In this document: piece after piece, positions 1 to 8,394 of the stretch
Numbering within the stretch: the first letter of the stretch is position 1
Layout of the letters: every line of letters begins with the position of its first letter
Origin: Geodermatophilaceae bacterium URHB0062
GTDB lineage: Bacteria; Actinomycetota; Actinomycetes; Mycobacteriales; Geodermatophilaceae
DNA length: 64,000 bases
Reading direction: 5' to 3'
NCBI GenBank assembly: GCA_000620185.1
Contig: JHVO01000005.1
Coordinates: 62,001 to 126,000, forward strand
Translations under genes and position numbers: made by a program
Notes under the pieces: model-generated
Seen by the model: the letters and a program-made list of their open reading frames with translations, nothing else
What the model was told of the DNA's origin: nothing
Database searches by the model: none

Positions 1-67
1 CTCGTCACTGGGATCGGGCGCGAGGCCGCGTCCTGTGGGGTCGCGCCCACCCGGCGATGGAGCAGAC

Positions 68-994
68 ATGCCAACTCGTGCCGACGTGGAGTACACGGTT
101 GAGGGCGCCACCATCCGCGGCTGGTTCTACACACCCGAGACCGGCAACGCTCCCTACGCGACCGTGGTGCTGCAGCACGGCTTCTCGGCGGTCAAGGAGA
201 TGCACCTCGACGACTACGCCGAGGTGTTCGCCGCCGCGGGACTGGCCTGCCTGGTCTACGACCACCCCGGCTTCGGCGACAGCGAACCCGTTCCCGGCAC
301 CCCTCGTCTCGAGATCGACCCGTGGCAACAGATTCGCTTCGTGTCCCACGCGATCACGTATGCGCAGAGTCGTGACGATGTGGATTCCCGACGGATCGGG
401 CTCTGGGGCTCGAGCTACGGCGCGGCCAACGCGTACGTCACCGCGGCGATCGACCGACGGGTCAAGGCGATCGTGGGGCAGGTTCCCCTCGTGACGGGTT
501 CGCTGTCGTTCACCCAGCTCGTGCGGATCGACCAATGGGCCTCGACGGAGGAGATGTTCGCGGCGGACCGACTGGCCCGCCTGAGGGGCGAAACTCCTGC
601 GATGGTCCCGGTGGTCGACGACGACCCCATGGCCCCGTCGGCGCTGCCGACGCACGACTCCTATGAGTGGTTCACAGCGACCGCGGACAAGCGAGCCCCG
701 AACTGGCGCAACGAGGTCACACTCCGGTCGCTGGAGTACTTCCGCGGCTATGAGCCGATCGACTACATCCCGAAGATCTCGCCGACGCCACTGCTCATGG
801 TGGTCGCACCGGGTGACCGACTCGTCGACGGTGGCCTCTCCTTGCGGGCGTACCAGGCGGCCGTGGAGCCGAAGAAGCTGGTCCGGGTAGACGGTGGGCA
901 CTTCGACGCCTACACCGGCGCGGGATTCGAGGTGTCATCCGGGGCGGCACGCGACTGGTTCGTGGAGCATCTCATCGACCGGCCCGCGGGGTGA
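68..994 (+). CDS. alpha/beta hydrolase
   Basis: A 308-residue soluble alpha/beta-hydrolase. An HG oxyanion-type motif (LQHGFSAVKEM) lies near residue 34. The nucleophile elbow is G114-S-S116-Y-G118, so Ser116 is the likely nucleophile. A late GDRL acid region and a GGH histidine near residue 278 complete a plausible triad. It resembles the YcjY/dienelactone-hydrolase-like group; the substrate cannot be told. The ATG at 68 is chosen over an upstream GTG at 35 because GGAG lies just before it and the fold starts soon after. It stands alone, with no operon partner visible. Confidence 0.85.
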   Translation: MPTRADVEYTVEGATIRGWFYTPETGNAPYATVVLQHGFSAVKEMHLDDYAEVFAAAGLACLVYDHPGFGDSEPVPGTPRLEIDPWQQIRFVSHAITYAQSRDDVDSRRIGLWGSSYGAANAYVTAAIDRRVKAIVGQVPLVTGSLSFTQLVRIDQWASTEEMFAADRLARLRGETPAMVPVVDDDPMAPSALPTHDSYEWFTATADKRAPNWRNEVTLRSLEYFRGYEPIDYIPKISPTPLLMVVAPGDRLVDGGLSLRAYQAAVEPKKLVRVDGGHFDAYTGAGFEVSSGAARDWFVEHLIDRPAG

Positions 995-1188
995 TGGTCG
1001 CTCTGTTCGCAGGCCTCCTCCCAGCGCGGGCGTCCTGGACGACTCGCCTTGGTGGCACACCGCCTCCGACGCCCGGGGGGTACGGGATCGGGCGTTGATG
1101 CCCCGGCCCGGGCGCCGTCCACAGAGCGTCGGAGGGCCGACTGGAACCCGCGAGACTCACTGTCCGAGGGCTCGGCCGGTGGGCGGAT

Positions 1189-1360
1189 CGACCCGCGCGT
1201 CCTGGCGCGTCTGCTGTCACCGCTCCACCGTTGCGGCCGACAACTGCTGGTCCGGTGCCCGCAGATCGCGTTGGCCCGGTTGCTGGTGTCCGCGGGTACC
1301 GACGCCGTGGTCGTGGACGACCTGCCGGAGGCGCTGGTGGCCTTGAGCCTGTCCCCGTAG
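1189..1360 (+). pseudogene. possible remnant of a STAS-domain protein
   Basis: The frame ending at TAG 1358-1360 encodes a stretch that reads like the last third of a STAS (anti-anti-sigma) domain. It shows GRQLLVRCPQ, then a helix, then SAGTDAVVVDDLPEALVAL. The first strands and the conserved serine loop are missing, and no start with a ribosome-binding site precedes it. It may be a decayed gene or chance similarity. The rest of 995-1383 shows nothing recognisable. Confidence 0.25.
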
Positions 1361-1383
1361 CCGAGGACCGGCCCCCGGGTCCT

Positions 1384-2112
1384 TCAGCCCTGCACGGCTG
1401 GGCGACGCAGGGCGCGTTGGGCGACAGCGGCCACGCCGATGGCCACCATGGCGGCGGCTGCTGACGGCTTGGGCGACCATCGCAACGCGGCGACGGCCCA
1501 GGCCGGGGGTGCGTCGTACTGCCGATCGGACCCACGACCCGGTGCTGTCCTCGCCGGCTCGGTCGAGGCCTGGGCGAAGGCATCGAGCATTCCGGGGACG
1601 AAGGCGGCCATGTCCTGGGGCCCTCTGCTCGTAATCAGGTTCCCATCCCGGACGAGCTCCTGATCGAGCCAGGTGGCACCGGCGTTCACCAGATCGTCGC
1701 GGATCCCGGGCCAGGAGGTGAGGGTCCGGCCGTCCACCAGTCCGGCCGAGGCGAGTACCCACGGCCCGTGGCAGAGGCTGGCGATGGGCTTGCCACTCGT
1801 GGCGAACGCGCGAACGAACTCCCGTGCCGGGGCGGACTGCCGGAGCAGGTCGGGATTGATGAACCCGCCGGGCAACAGCAGCCCGTCGTAGTCGCTGGGA
1901 TCGGCATCGCCGATCGTCTTGTCCACGCGGACGCGGCTGGCCGGCATGTGCAGGTTCACCCCGCGGATCCGTCCGTGCCGTAGGGAGACGACATCGACCT
2001 CGGCGCCGGCCGTCTTCAGTGCTCGCAGCGGAACGACCAGCTCGACCTTTTCGAAGCCGTCGGCCGCCAGGGCGGCGATCCTGCGGCCCTTGAGCCGGCG
2101 TCTGGTGGCCAT
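1384..2112 (-). CDS. DJ-1/PfpI family protein with C-terminal extension
   Basis: 242 residues, of which about 1-185 form a DJ-1/PfpI (class I glutamine amidotransferase-like) domain. The nucleophile elbow ASLCHGPW places the reactive cysteine at C114, with His115 next to it and an acidic residue near E21. Members are chaperones, glyoxalases or proteases; which applies here cannot be read from sequence. The last 50 or so residues are an unusual tail with a hydrophobic Ala-rich segment (about 217-232) that could be a membrane anchor. It is convergent with the hydrolase upstream and divergent from serA. Confidence 0.85.
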   Translation of the reverse strand: MATRRRLKGRRIAALAADGFEKVELVVPLRALKTAGAEVDVVSLRHGRIRGVNLHMPASRVRVDKTIGDADPSDYDGLLLPGGFINPDLLRQSAPAREFVRAFATSGKPIASLCHGPWVLASAGLVDGRTLTSWPGIRDDLVNAGATWLDQELVRDGNLITSRGPQDMAAFVPGMLDAFAQASTEPARTAPGRGSDRQYDAPPAWAVAALRWSPKPSAAAAMVAIGVAAVAQRALRRPAVQG

Positions 2113-2338
2113 GTCGTCCCCCTGTCGCTCGATGGCGCGGAGAGGGCGAACTCCCGTGCGGAGGAGGCTCGATCAGGGCGCCACTGAACTGTTCGTACCT
2201 GGCTGGCTGCTCAGCGGTGAGCGGGGTACCCCACGCCCGCGACCCGGACACGTCCGTGAGCGAACTGGCGCTCGGCCAGCCCGAGGTCTGGCCGGTCCTC
2301 CGAACCTGCGGCCGGCAAGGGGCGACTGCACTGCGCTC

Positions 2339-2474
2339 TCAGGACAGGGAGTGGTGGGTGTCGGCACAGTTGATGCCGGCGGACGAGATGTCGTAGAGCT
2401 GCTGGCCCGGACCGGGTGTGGGCTCGGGGACGTCGACGATGTTCAGGACCTCGGGGCCGCCGAAGCGGGTGATC
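2339..2474 (-). pseudogene. quinone oxidoreductase remnant (second fragment)
   Basis: Reading on the minus strand from 2474, the frame gives ITRFGGPEVLNIVDVPEPTP, then a GPGQQLYD segment and GINCADTHHSLS, then TGA at 2339-2341. This is the conserved N-terminus (about codons 6-50) of zinc-free NADPH:quinone oxidoreductases of the MDR superfamily. It has no start codon and stops after about 45 codons, so it is a broken gene. The matching start fragment lies 1.5 kb away on the far side of serA. Confidence 0.7.
2445..2474. repeat. 30-bp direct repeat, left copy
   Basis: This 30-bp sequence recurs at 3995-4024 in the same orientation with 28 of 30 bases identical; mismatches are at the 9th and 26th bases. 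Identity ends sharply on both sides. Together the copies bracket serA. Both copies encode the RFGGPEVL motif of the quinone oxidoreductase on the minus strand. Confidence 0.85.
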
Positions 2475-2796
2475 GGCAGTCGACTACGACGCAGGCGGGA
2501 CGTTCGACCGAGCGTGTCGGCAGGTGTCCAAGGGCGTCAGGGTTAGACGCCCTGCGGGGGCATCGACGAGCGCACCTCCCTGCACCATGCCGTCGCGTTC
2601 GAGGCGAACGGGCCCGTCGGATCGTCACGCTGAAGCCAGCGCTGGCCGGGGCGCCGCATACATTGACCCAGCGAACGTCCATCAGGCGGCTCGACGTGGG
2701 CGTCGGCGGCCGGCTCGTCCACTGCCGCTGCGACTGAACCGCGGAATGCTCGAATGGCGTGAGCCGCTGATTGCGGCACCGGAGAGGAGTTCGAGC

Positions 2797-3990
2797 GTGC
2801 GGAGAGCTCTGCTGCTGGAAAACATCGATGCTGTCGCGGCCGACCTGCTCGGCTCGGCCGGCTATGAGGTCCAGTCGCTCCGGGGAGCGCTGGACGAGGC
2901 CGACCTCGTCGAGGCCCTCGACGGCGTGGCCGTCCTGGGCATTCGCTCGAAGACCCAGGTGTCCGCCTCGGTTCTCGGTCGCCATCCCGGCCTGGTCGCA
3001 GTCGGGGCCTTCTGCATCGGGACCAACCAGATCGACCTGGGCGCGGCGTCTGCGTCGGGGGTCGCGGTGTTCAACGCGCCTTACTCGAACACCCGCAGTG
3101 TGGTGGAGCTGGCGCTGGCGGAGATCATCTGTCTCGCCCGGCGGCTGATCGACCGTGACCGCGCTCTGCACGGCGGCACCTGGGACAAGTCCGCGGCCGG
3201 TAGTCACGAGATTCGCGGGCGAACTCTGGGCATCGTCGGCTACGGCAACATCGGCAGCCAGCTGTCGGTGCTGACCGAGGCGCTCGGCATGCGGGTCCTC
3301 TACTACGACCTGGAGGACAAGCTCGCTCTGGGCAATGCCGAGCGCTGCGGCAGCCTCGATGAGCTGCTCGAGCGGGCGGAGACCGTCACGCTCCACGTCG
3401 ACGGCAGGGGAGGGAACGCGGGTCTCTTCGGGGCCGACCAGTTTGCCCGCATGCGTCCCCGGAGCCTGTTCCTCAACCTGTCGCGCGGGTTCGTGGTCGA
3501 CCATGAGGCGCTCCGCGACCACATCCTCAGCGGCCACATAGCCGGCGCCGCGGTCGACGTGTTCCCAGAGGAGCCCCGCGAGCAGGGGGACCCGTTCACG
3601 TCCGTCCTGCGAGGCCTGCCCAATGTCATCCTCACGCCACACGTCGGCGGATCGACGCAGGAAGCCCAGCACGACATCGGTCGGTTCGTGGCCGGCAAGC
3701 TCGTGGACTACACCCACTCGGGGACGACGACGCTGAGCGTCAACCTGCCGCCTGTGGCGCTGCACGGCTCCTCCGGGGCCCGCTTCGCGTTGTTGCATCG
3801 CAACGTGCCCGGCGTCCTGGCGCGCGCCGACGCACTGGTCGGCGAGCACGGTCTCAACGTGGACGGCCAGGTGCTGGCCACTCGCGGTGAGCTGGGGTAC
3901 GCGGTCACCGACGTGAGCGGGACATTGACGCCAGAACTTCTGACCTCGCTGCGCGCGCTCCCGGAAACCGTCCGACTCTCGACCTTCTGA
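2797..3990 (+). CDS. serA: D-3-phosphoglycerate dehydrogenase-like 2-hydroxyacid dehydrogenase
   Basis: 397 residues, close to the 410 of Escherichia coli SerA. It would oxidise 3-phosphoglycerate to phosphohydroxypyruvate, the first step of serine synthesis. The NAD-binding glycine motif is VGYGNIG (G148-x-G150-x2-G153). The catalytic set is R230 (NLSRG), a Glu in FPEEP (258/259) and H282 (TPHVGGST). A C-terminal ACT-like domain covers about 325-397, as in the short E. coli type. GTG 2797 is chosen because GGAGAGGAG at 2781-2789 lies 7 nt upstream; an ATG at 2746 would add an unconserved leader. The 684 bp before it hold no intact gene. It sits between two copies of a 30-bp repeat, so it may have been acquired. 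Confidence 0.88.
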   Translation: MRRALLLENIDAVAADLLGSAGYEVQSLRGALDEADLVEALDGVAVLGIRSKTQVSASVLGRHPGLVAVGAFCIGTNQIDLGAASASGVAVFNAPYSNTRSVVELALAEIICLARRLIDRDRALHGGTWDKSAAGSHEIRGRTLGIVGYGNIGSQLSVLTEALGMRVLYYDLEDKLALGNAERCGSLDELLERAETVTLHVDGRGGNAGLFGADQFARMRPRSLFLNLSRGFVVDHEALRDHILSGHIAGAAVDVFPEEPREQGDPFTSVLRGLPNVILTPHVGGSTQEAQHDIGRFVAGKLVDYTHSGTTTLSVNLPPVALHGSSGARFALLHRNVPGVLARADALVGEHGLNVDGQVLATRGELGYAVTDVSGTLTPELLTSLRALPETVRLSTF

Positions 3991-3994
3991 AGCG

Positions 3995-4024
3995 AGGACC
4001 TCAGGGCCGCCGAAGCGGGGGATC
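3995..4024. repeat. 30-bp direct repeat, right copy
   Basis: Right partner of the repeat at 2445-2474 (28/30 identical). It starts 4 bp after the serA stop codon and lies inside the start fragment of the quinone-oxidoreductase remnant. Confidence 0.85.
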
Positions 4025-4038
4025 TGCACACCCCGCAT
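3995..4038 (-). pseudogene. quinone oxidoreductase remnant (start fragment)
   Basis: Minus-strand ATG at 4036-4038 begins MRGVQIPRFGGPEVL, which matches the usual first 15 residues of quinone oxidoreductases. The homology then ends where the serA segment begins. The order start fragment, serA (antisense), overlapping second fragment is what an insertion with duplication of a 30-bp target would leave. Confidence 0.65.
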
Positions 4039-4057
4039 GGGGGGACGCGCGGGGCGA

Positions 4058-4747
4058 CTACGCGTCCAGGAACGTCAGCACGTGGCGGGTGAACTCCTCC
4101 GGCCGTCGGGCGTGCACGAGGTGGCCGGCCTCCACGGTGACCAGCCGTCCGTCCGGCACCGTGCGGACGAGTTCCGCGACGTGTTCCTGCGGCACCGGGC
4201 TGCTCGGTCCGCCGGCGATCACCAGCGTGGGTGCCGCGATCCTTGCGACGACGTCGGCCCAGCGCGGGTCGGGATCGTCGATCTCCGGGCGCACCTGCTC
4301 GACCACTCGCCAGTCGAACGGCAGAGCACCGGGAGGTCGCGGCGGCGCGGCTGCGGGTCGAGCGTGTGGCACCCCGACGTCCTCCAGCACGAGCCGGTGC
4401 ACCAGCTCGGGATGCGCGGACGCGATCGCGCAGGCCACAAGGCCGCCCAGGGAGTGGCCGACCAGGTCGACCGGCCGGTCGTCGAGTTGCATCAGCAGGC
4501 CGGTGACGTCGTCCGCCATCGCGTGGATCGAGTAGTGGCCCGGCCAGTCACTGGAGCCGTGCCCTCGGAGGCTGACCGCGTAGACGGTTCTCGACGGGTG
4601 CAGGGACGAGGCGATGCCGTCCCAGTCCTCGGCCGTCTCTCCCGTCGCCGGCAGCAGCACCACCGGTCGGCGAGCCGCGTCCACGGCGGGCCACACGCGC
4701 ACCCGGAGGGTGACGCCGTCGACGGCGACGTCCAGCTGCTCCGGCAT
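4058..4747 (-). CDS. alpha/beta fold hydrolase
   Basis: A 229-residue hydrolase. GHSLGG near residue 97 supplies the nucleophile serine and EAGHLVH near 208 the histidine. The usual acid position after strand 6 reads AGGPSSPVP, with serine where aspartate is normal, so the acid may come from elsewhere or activity may be altered. The DWPGHYSIHAMADDV segment resembles C-C bond hydrolases and haloperoxidase-like enzymes. It starts at ATG 4745-4747 and is divergent from the DHFR-fold gene. Confidence 0.82.
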   Translation of the reverse strand: MPEQLDVAVDGVTLRVRVWPAVDAARRPVVLLPATGETAEDWDGIASSLHPSRTVYAVSLRGHGSSDWPGHYSIHAMADDVTGLLMQLDDRPVDLVGHSLGGLVACAIASAHPELVHRLVLEDVGVPHARPAAAPPRPPGALPFDWRVVEQVRPEIDDPDPRWADVVARIAAPTLVIAGGPSSPVPQEHVAELVRTVPDGRLVTVEAGHLVHARRPEEFTRHVLTFLDA

Positions 4748-4800
4748 CCACGAAGACTTGCGCGTTCCAGCGGTTCGGGCACCCCGAATGTCGGCGGCGG

Positions 4801-4838
4801 TGTCCGATCGGGGGAGGTGCGTTCGTAGGAGGGGTGAG
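4801..4838 (+). promoter_or_regulatory. putative ECF42 promoter, copy A
   Basis: A 38-bp block, TGTCCGATCGGGG, then seven variable bases, then GTTCGTAGGAGGGGTGAG, recurs at 5545-5582 with 29 of 38 bases identical. The conserved parts have promoter layout: TGTCNGA as -35 and GTTCGT as -10. ECF42 sigma factors are reported to recognise TGTCGA-type -35 boxes, and an ECF42 gene lies 1.1 kb downstream. It drives the DHFR-fold gene at 4879. Confidence 0.6.
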
Positions 4839-4878
4839 GCCGTCCGTACGGGCGCCCGGAGCAGAGGGGACCGCGACC

Positions 4879-5526
4879 ATGAAGGTGACGACCATGACGC
4901 AGCTCACCGTCGACGGTGTGATGCAGGGGAACGGTGGCTCGACGGAGGAGGACCGTCGAAGCGGATTCGTCCGCGGCGGTTGGGCCATGGGGGCCGGCGA
5001 CGACGAGACCTTCTCGTTCATCACGCAGACCTACCAGCGCGCCGACGCGTTCCTGTTCGGTCGGCGGACCTACGAGTTGTTCGCCGGGTCGTGGGGAGAG
5101 ATCGCGGAGATGCGGGCCCACCCCATCGGCGTGGCGTTGAACGAGGCGCCCAAGTACCTCGCATCGACCACGCTCACCGAACCGGGGTGGGCGGACACGA
5201 CCCTCCTCTCCGGTGACCTCGCGGTTGCCATCAGCGAGCTGAAGGCGAAGCCGGGGGGCGAGTTGCAGGTGCACGGCAGCGGTGCCCTGGTCCGGTGGCT
5301 GCTCGCGAACGATCTGGTGGACGAGATGACCCTGCTGATCGTCCCCGTTGTTCTCGGCCAGGGAGCCCGGCTCTTCCCGGACGGCGGGCCCGACATCGCG
5401 CTGGACCTGGTCGACTCCCGGGTCGACTCCAAGGGCGTGACCATCCAGGTCTACCGGCCCGCCGGGCGCCCGCGGTATGCGACCAGCACCACGACGTGGC
5501 GCCGAGAGGGCTCGGGGAGCGCATGA
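4879..5526 (+). CDS. DHFR-fold (RibD C-terminal-like) protein
   Basis: 215 residues of the dihydrofolate-reductase/RibD-C superfamily. The N-terminal strand reads MKVTTMTQLTVDGVMQ, followed by the ADAFLFGRRTYELFAGSW motif, a glycine-rich nucleotide loop (GGELQVHGSGALVRWLL) and the closing LIVPVVLGQGARLFP. The exact reductase substrate is unknown. The ATG at 4879 follows AGAGGGG; an earlier GTG at 4834 lies in the promoter block. Such proteins are common partners of ECF42 sigma factors, which matches the shared promoter and the two genes that follow. Confidence 0.85.
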   Translation: MKVTTMTQLTVDGVMQGNGGSTEEDRRSGFVRGGWAMGAGDDETFSFITQTYQRADAFLFGRRTYELFAGSWGEIAEMRAHPIGVALNEAPKYLASTTLTEPGWADTTLLSGDLAVAISELKAKPGGELQVHGSGALVRWLLANDLVDEMTLLIVPVVLGQGARLFPDGGPDIALDLVDSRVDSKGVTIQVYRPAGRPRYATSTTTWRREGSGSA

Positions 5527-5544
5527 GGGGCATCCCGGCCGCGG

Positions 5545-5582
5545 TGTCGGATCGGGGCTGCAATGTTCGTGGCAGGGGTGAG
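5545..5582 (+). promoter_or_regulatory. putative ECF42 promoter, copy B
   Basis: Second copy of the 38-bp block at 4801-4838. TGTCGGATCGGGG and GTTCGTGG occupy the -35 and -10 positions. It precedes the DGPF gene and the sigma-factor gene and suggests positive autoregulation of the sigma factor. Confidence 0.6.
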
Positions 5583-5628
5583 CGGCCGCCCAGGAGAGGC
5601 GTCCCCGGACCGAGGAGATGATCGCCAG

Positions 5629-5958
5629 ATGCGCTACCTGCTTTCCGTGATCCACGACGAGACCGACCTCGCCACCCCGGAGGAGATGGCGGCCATCGAC
5701 GAGTTCAACAGCCGGCTCGTGGCGGAGGGGCACTGGGTCTTCGCCGGTGGCCTCGGATATCCCGACACCGCCACCACGGTCGACAACCGGAACGGCGCGG
5801 CTCTGGTCAGCGACGGGCCGTACCTCGAATCGAAGGAGTACCTCGCCGGCATCTGGATCATCGAGGCACCAGACCTCGACGTGGCGCTCGAGCTCGCTAC
5901 CGAGGGGTCGAAGGCGTGCAACCGAAAGGTGGAGGTACGGCCGTTACTGGACGGGTGA
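5629..5958 (+). CDS. DGPF/YCII-domain protein
   Basis: 109-residue YCII-superfamily protein carrying the DGPF-type signature SDGPYLESKEYLAG. These small proteins have unknown chemistry but are the classic genomic partners of ECF42 sigma factors. The ATG at 5629 has GAGGAG upstream at 5612-5617. Its stop codon (5956-5958) overlaps the GTG start of the sigma gene, so the two are probably translationally coupled. Confidence 0.9.
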   Translation: MRYLLSVIHDETDLATPEEMAAIDEFNSRLVAEGHWVFAGGLGYPDTATTVDNRNGAALVSDGPYLESKEYLAGIWIIEAPDLDVALELATEGSKACNRKVEVRPLLDG

Positions 5959-7196
5959 ACGAGGTCGACGTCCGCGAGGCGATCACGCGCGTCCATCGCG
6001 AGGAGTGGGCGCGGGTGGTGGCCTCCCTGGCCCGGCGCTTCGGCGACCTCGACGTCGCCGAGGACGCCGCGGCGGACGCGTTCGCGACCGCCGTCGAGCG
6101 GTGGCCGGCCGACGGCGTACCCCCCAACCCCGGCGCCTGGCTCACGACCACCGCCAGTCGCAGGGCCATCGACCGGATCCGGCGCGAGAACAAGCGGGGC
6201 GACAAGGAGAAGGAGGCTCGGACGGTGCACGACGACGACCCGCCCGAGCCTCTCGGGGCCATCGACGACGAGCGGCTCCGGCTGATCTTCACCTGCTGTC
6301 ACCCGGCGCTGGCCATGGAGAACCGCGTGGCCCTGACGCTGCGGATGGTCGGCGGCCTGACCGTGTCCGAGATCGGCCGCGCCCTCCTGGTGCAGGAGGC
6401 CACGGTGGGACGGCGGATCACTCGGGCGAAGGCCAAGATCAAGGCAGAGCGCATCCCCTTCCGGGTGCCGTCCGCCGACGATCTTCCGGGGCGCGTCTCC
6501 GGCGTCCTCGCCGTCCTCTTCCTCGTCTTCAACGAGGGCTACCTGGCGACCGGACCCGACACCGATCCGGTACGCCACGACCTGACCGCCGAGGCCATCC
6601 GGCTCACCCGCCTGATCCGATCGCTCCTGCCGGACGACGGCGAGGTGGCGGGGCTGCTCGCGCTGATGCTCCTCACCGAGGCCCGCCGCACGTCCCGGGT
6701 TTCCGCGGGCGGCGAACTTGTCCCGCTCGACGAGCAGGACCGCGGTGGCTGGGATGCAGCGCTGATCGCCGAGGGCCATCGGCTGGTACGCGAGCGCTTG
6801 AGCGCCGCCGCAGCCGGGGTGGCTCCGGGCCGCTACCAGGTCCTCGCTGCCATCAGCGCCGTGCACACCTCCGCCCGGAACGGGCGCACAACCGACTGGT
6901 CGCAGGTCGTCGCCCTGTACGACCGGCTCGTCCGCCTCGACCCCTCGCCGATCGTCGTCCTCAACCAGGCCATCGCCGTCGGCGAGCTCGACGGCCCGGA
7001 GGTGGCACTGGCGGCCGTCGAAGGCCTCGAGCAGGAGCTGGCCGGGTATCACGCCTACCAGGCGACCCGCGCCGAACTGCTGCGTCGGCTGGGGCGTCGC
7101 GAGCAGTCGCGCGCGGCGTACGACAGGGCCATCGAGCTGGCGGGCAACACCGCCGAGACGGCCTACCTCACCCGCCGCCGCGACGACATGGCATAG
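5955..7196 (+). CDS. ECF42-type RNA polymerase sigma factor
   Basis: 413 residues, about twice the length of an ordinary ECF sigma factor. Region 2 covers about 10-80, with the GAWLTTTASRRAIDRIRRE segment. Region 4 lies about 115-175 (FTCCHPALAMENRVALTLR, LTVSEIGRALLVQEATVGRR). The long C-terminus is helical and TPR-like (DUF6596), typical of group ECF42, which works without a classical anti-sigma factor. GTG 5955 overlaps the previous stop as GTGA. No anti-sigma gene is visible nearby. Its probable targets are the two promoters at 4801 and 5545. Confidence 0.92.
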   Translation: MNEVDVREAITRVHREEWARVVASLARRFGDLDVAEDAAADAFATAVERWPADGVPPNPGAWLTTTASRRAIDRIRRENKRGDKEKEARTVHDDDPPEPLGAIDDERLRLIFTCCHPALAMENRVALTLRMVGGLTVSEIGRALLVQEATVGRRITRAKAKIKAERIPFRVPSADDLPGRVSGVLAVLFLVFNEGYLATGPDTDPVRHDLTAEAIRLTRLIRSLLPDDGEVAGLLALMLLTEARRTSRVSAGGELVPLDEQDRGGWDAALIAEGHRLVRERLSAAAAGVAPGRYQVLAAISAVHTSARNGRTTDWSQVVALYDRLVRLDPSPIVVLNQAIAVGELDGPEVALAAVEGLEQELAGYHAYQATRAELLRRLGRREQSRAAYDRAIELAGNTAETAYLTRRRDDMA

Positions 7197-7379
7197 CGCG
7201 GCACCTCGCACGCTGACCTCGTCACGCCGCAGTTCCCTCGCCACCGCCTGTGACGCGGCGCCGTGCCGGTGCCTTCCCGGGGGCGCGATGCCGCGCCGTC
7301 AGCGGGGGACGGCTTCCTCTCCCCGTCCCCGCGGGAGGACGCTTCCTCCGCTCGTTTCCCCCGGGCTCAGGAGGACCTC

Positions 7380-8027
7380 ATGCCTCGACTGGTTTCCGCC
7401 GTGCTCCTGTCCGCGGCCGTGGTCACGCTCGCGGCCGGCTGCGGGAGCGGTGATGACACCAAGGGCACGAGTGCCGGCGACACCGCGCTGGCCCCCGAGG
7501 CGAGCACGGGAAGCAGCGACGACCTCACGGCGACCTTGGTCGACGCCAAGGGCACCAAGGTCGGGACGGCCGAGTTCGCGGCCAAGAACGGCGGCGTGGA
7601 GGTGTCGGTCGAGGTCACCGGCCTGCCGCCCGGCTTCCACGGGTTCCACCTGCACTCCATCGGCGTCTGCGAGCCCGACAGCGTCAGCCCGACCGACCCG
7701 ACGATGAAGGGCGACTTCCTCTCGGCAGGCGGGCACATCGGTGCGAAGGAGACCCACCACGGCGAGCACCCGGGCGACCTGCCGAGTCTGTTCGTCGAGA
7801 AGTCGGGCGCCGGCTCGCTGGAGTTCGTCACCGATGCCGTGACCCTCGCCGATCTGACGGACGACGACGGCAGCGCCGTCATGATCCACGCCGGCCGCGA
7901 CAACTACGCGAACATCCCCGAGCGGTACGCACCGAATGGACCGGACGAGACGACCCTGAACACCGGCGACGCCGGCGCCCGCATCGCCTGCGGCCCGATC
8001 GAGGGCTCCGGACAGGGCGGCTCCTGA
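7380..8027 (+). CDS. sodC: superoxide dismutase [Cu-Zn], lipoprotein
   Basis: 215 residues. Residues 1-20 are a lipoprotein signal peptide ending in LAAGC, so the mature enzyme is probably lipid-anchored outside the membrane. The Cu/Zn-binding region includes GFHGFHLHSIGVCEP, SAGGHIGAKETHHGEHPGDLP and the late VMIHAGRDNYAN histidine. It dismutates superoxide at the cell surface. ATG 7380 is preceded by GGAGGACC. It is monocistronic and follows the sigma gene with a 183-bp gap in which I see no feature. Confidence 0.93.
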   Translation: MPRLVSAVLLSAAVVTLAAGCGSGDDTKGTSAGDTALAPEASTGSSDDLTATLVDAKGTKVGTAEFAAKNGGVEVSVEVTGLPPGFHGFHLHSIGVCEPDSVSPTDPTMKGDFLSAGGHIGAKETHHGEHPGDLPSLFVEKSGAGSLEFVTDAVTLADLTDDDGSAVMIHAGRDNYANIPERYAPNGPDETTLNTGDAGARIACGPIEGSGQGGS

Positions 8028-8263
8028 GCGGCCCTCGCCCCGGAAAGTCAGCCGAGGACCTGCCGACCGTCGCGGCGGTCGATCAGCGGTTCATGAAGGC
8101 GACGTACTAGTCGTAGGAGGCGATCACGTCCTCCAGAGCGTCGTCACGCTCCGGAGTGCCAGCGGGGAGATGCGGGGGCCGCCCGGCACGAGCGGAAGAG
8201 GGCGGGATTCGCAGCCGAGCACCCGCCGGCCGCCTCATGGTTGCGATGGGGGAAGGACCCGCT

Positions 8264-8284
8264 GATTGCCGGTGGTCGGCAACC
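8264..8284. promoter_or_regulatory. palindromic operator candidate, copy 1
   Basis: TTGCCGGTGGTCGGCAA (8266-8282) has 6-bp inverted arms and matches 15 of 17 bases of the palindrome at 10855-10871. It lies about 110 bp before the small gene that opens the DksA-DadA-STAS cluster. The remainder of 8028-8394 holds no gene I can support. Confidence 0.5.
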
Positions 8285-8394
8285 TGGCCGCGCGCGGATT
8301 GGCCGACCGGGGACCTGGCCGGCCCGGCTGCCCGCGGGCAAGGTGGGTGCTGGTCCCCGGACGAGCCGTGGCACCAGTCGAGGGGGTGATCGGT

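Noticed and set aside
8040-8170. Possible gene ends facing each other (KATY-stop on plus, IASYD-stop on minus)
   Set aside because: Each looks like the last 15-20 codons of a gene, but no body, start or known motif supports either.
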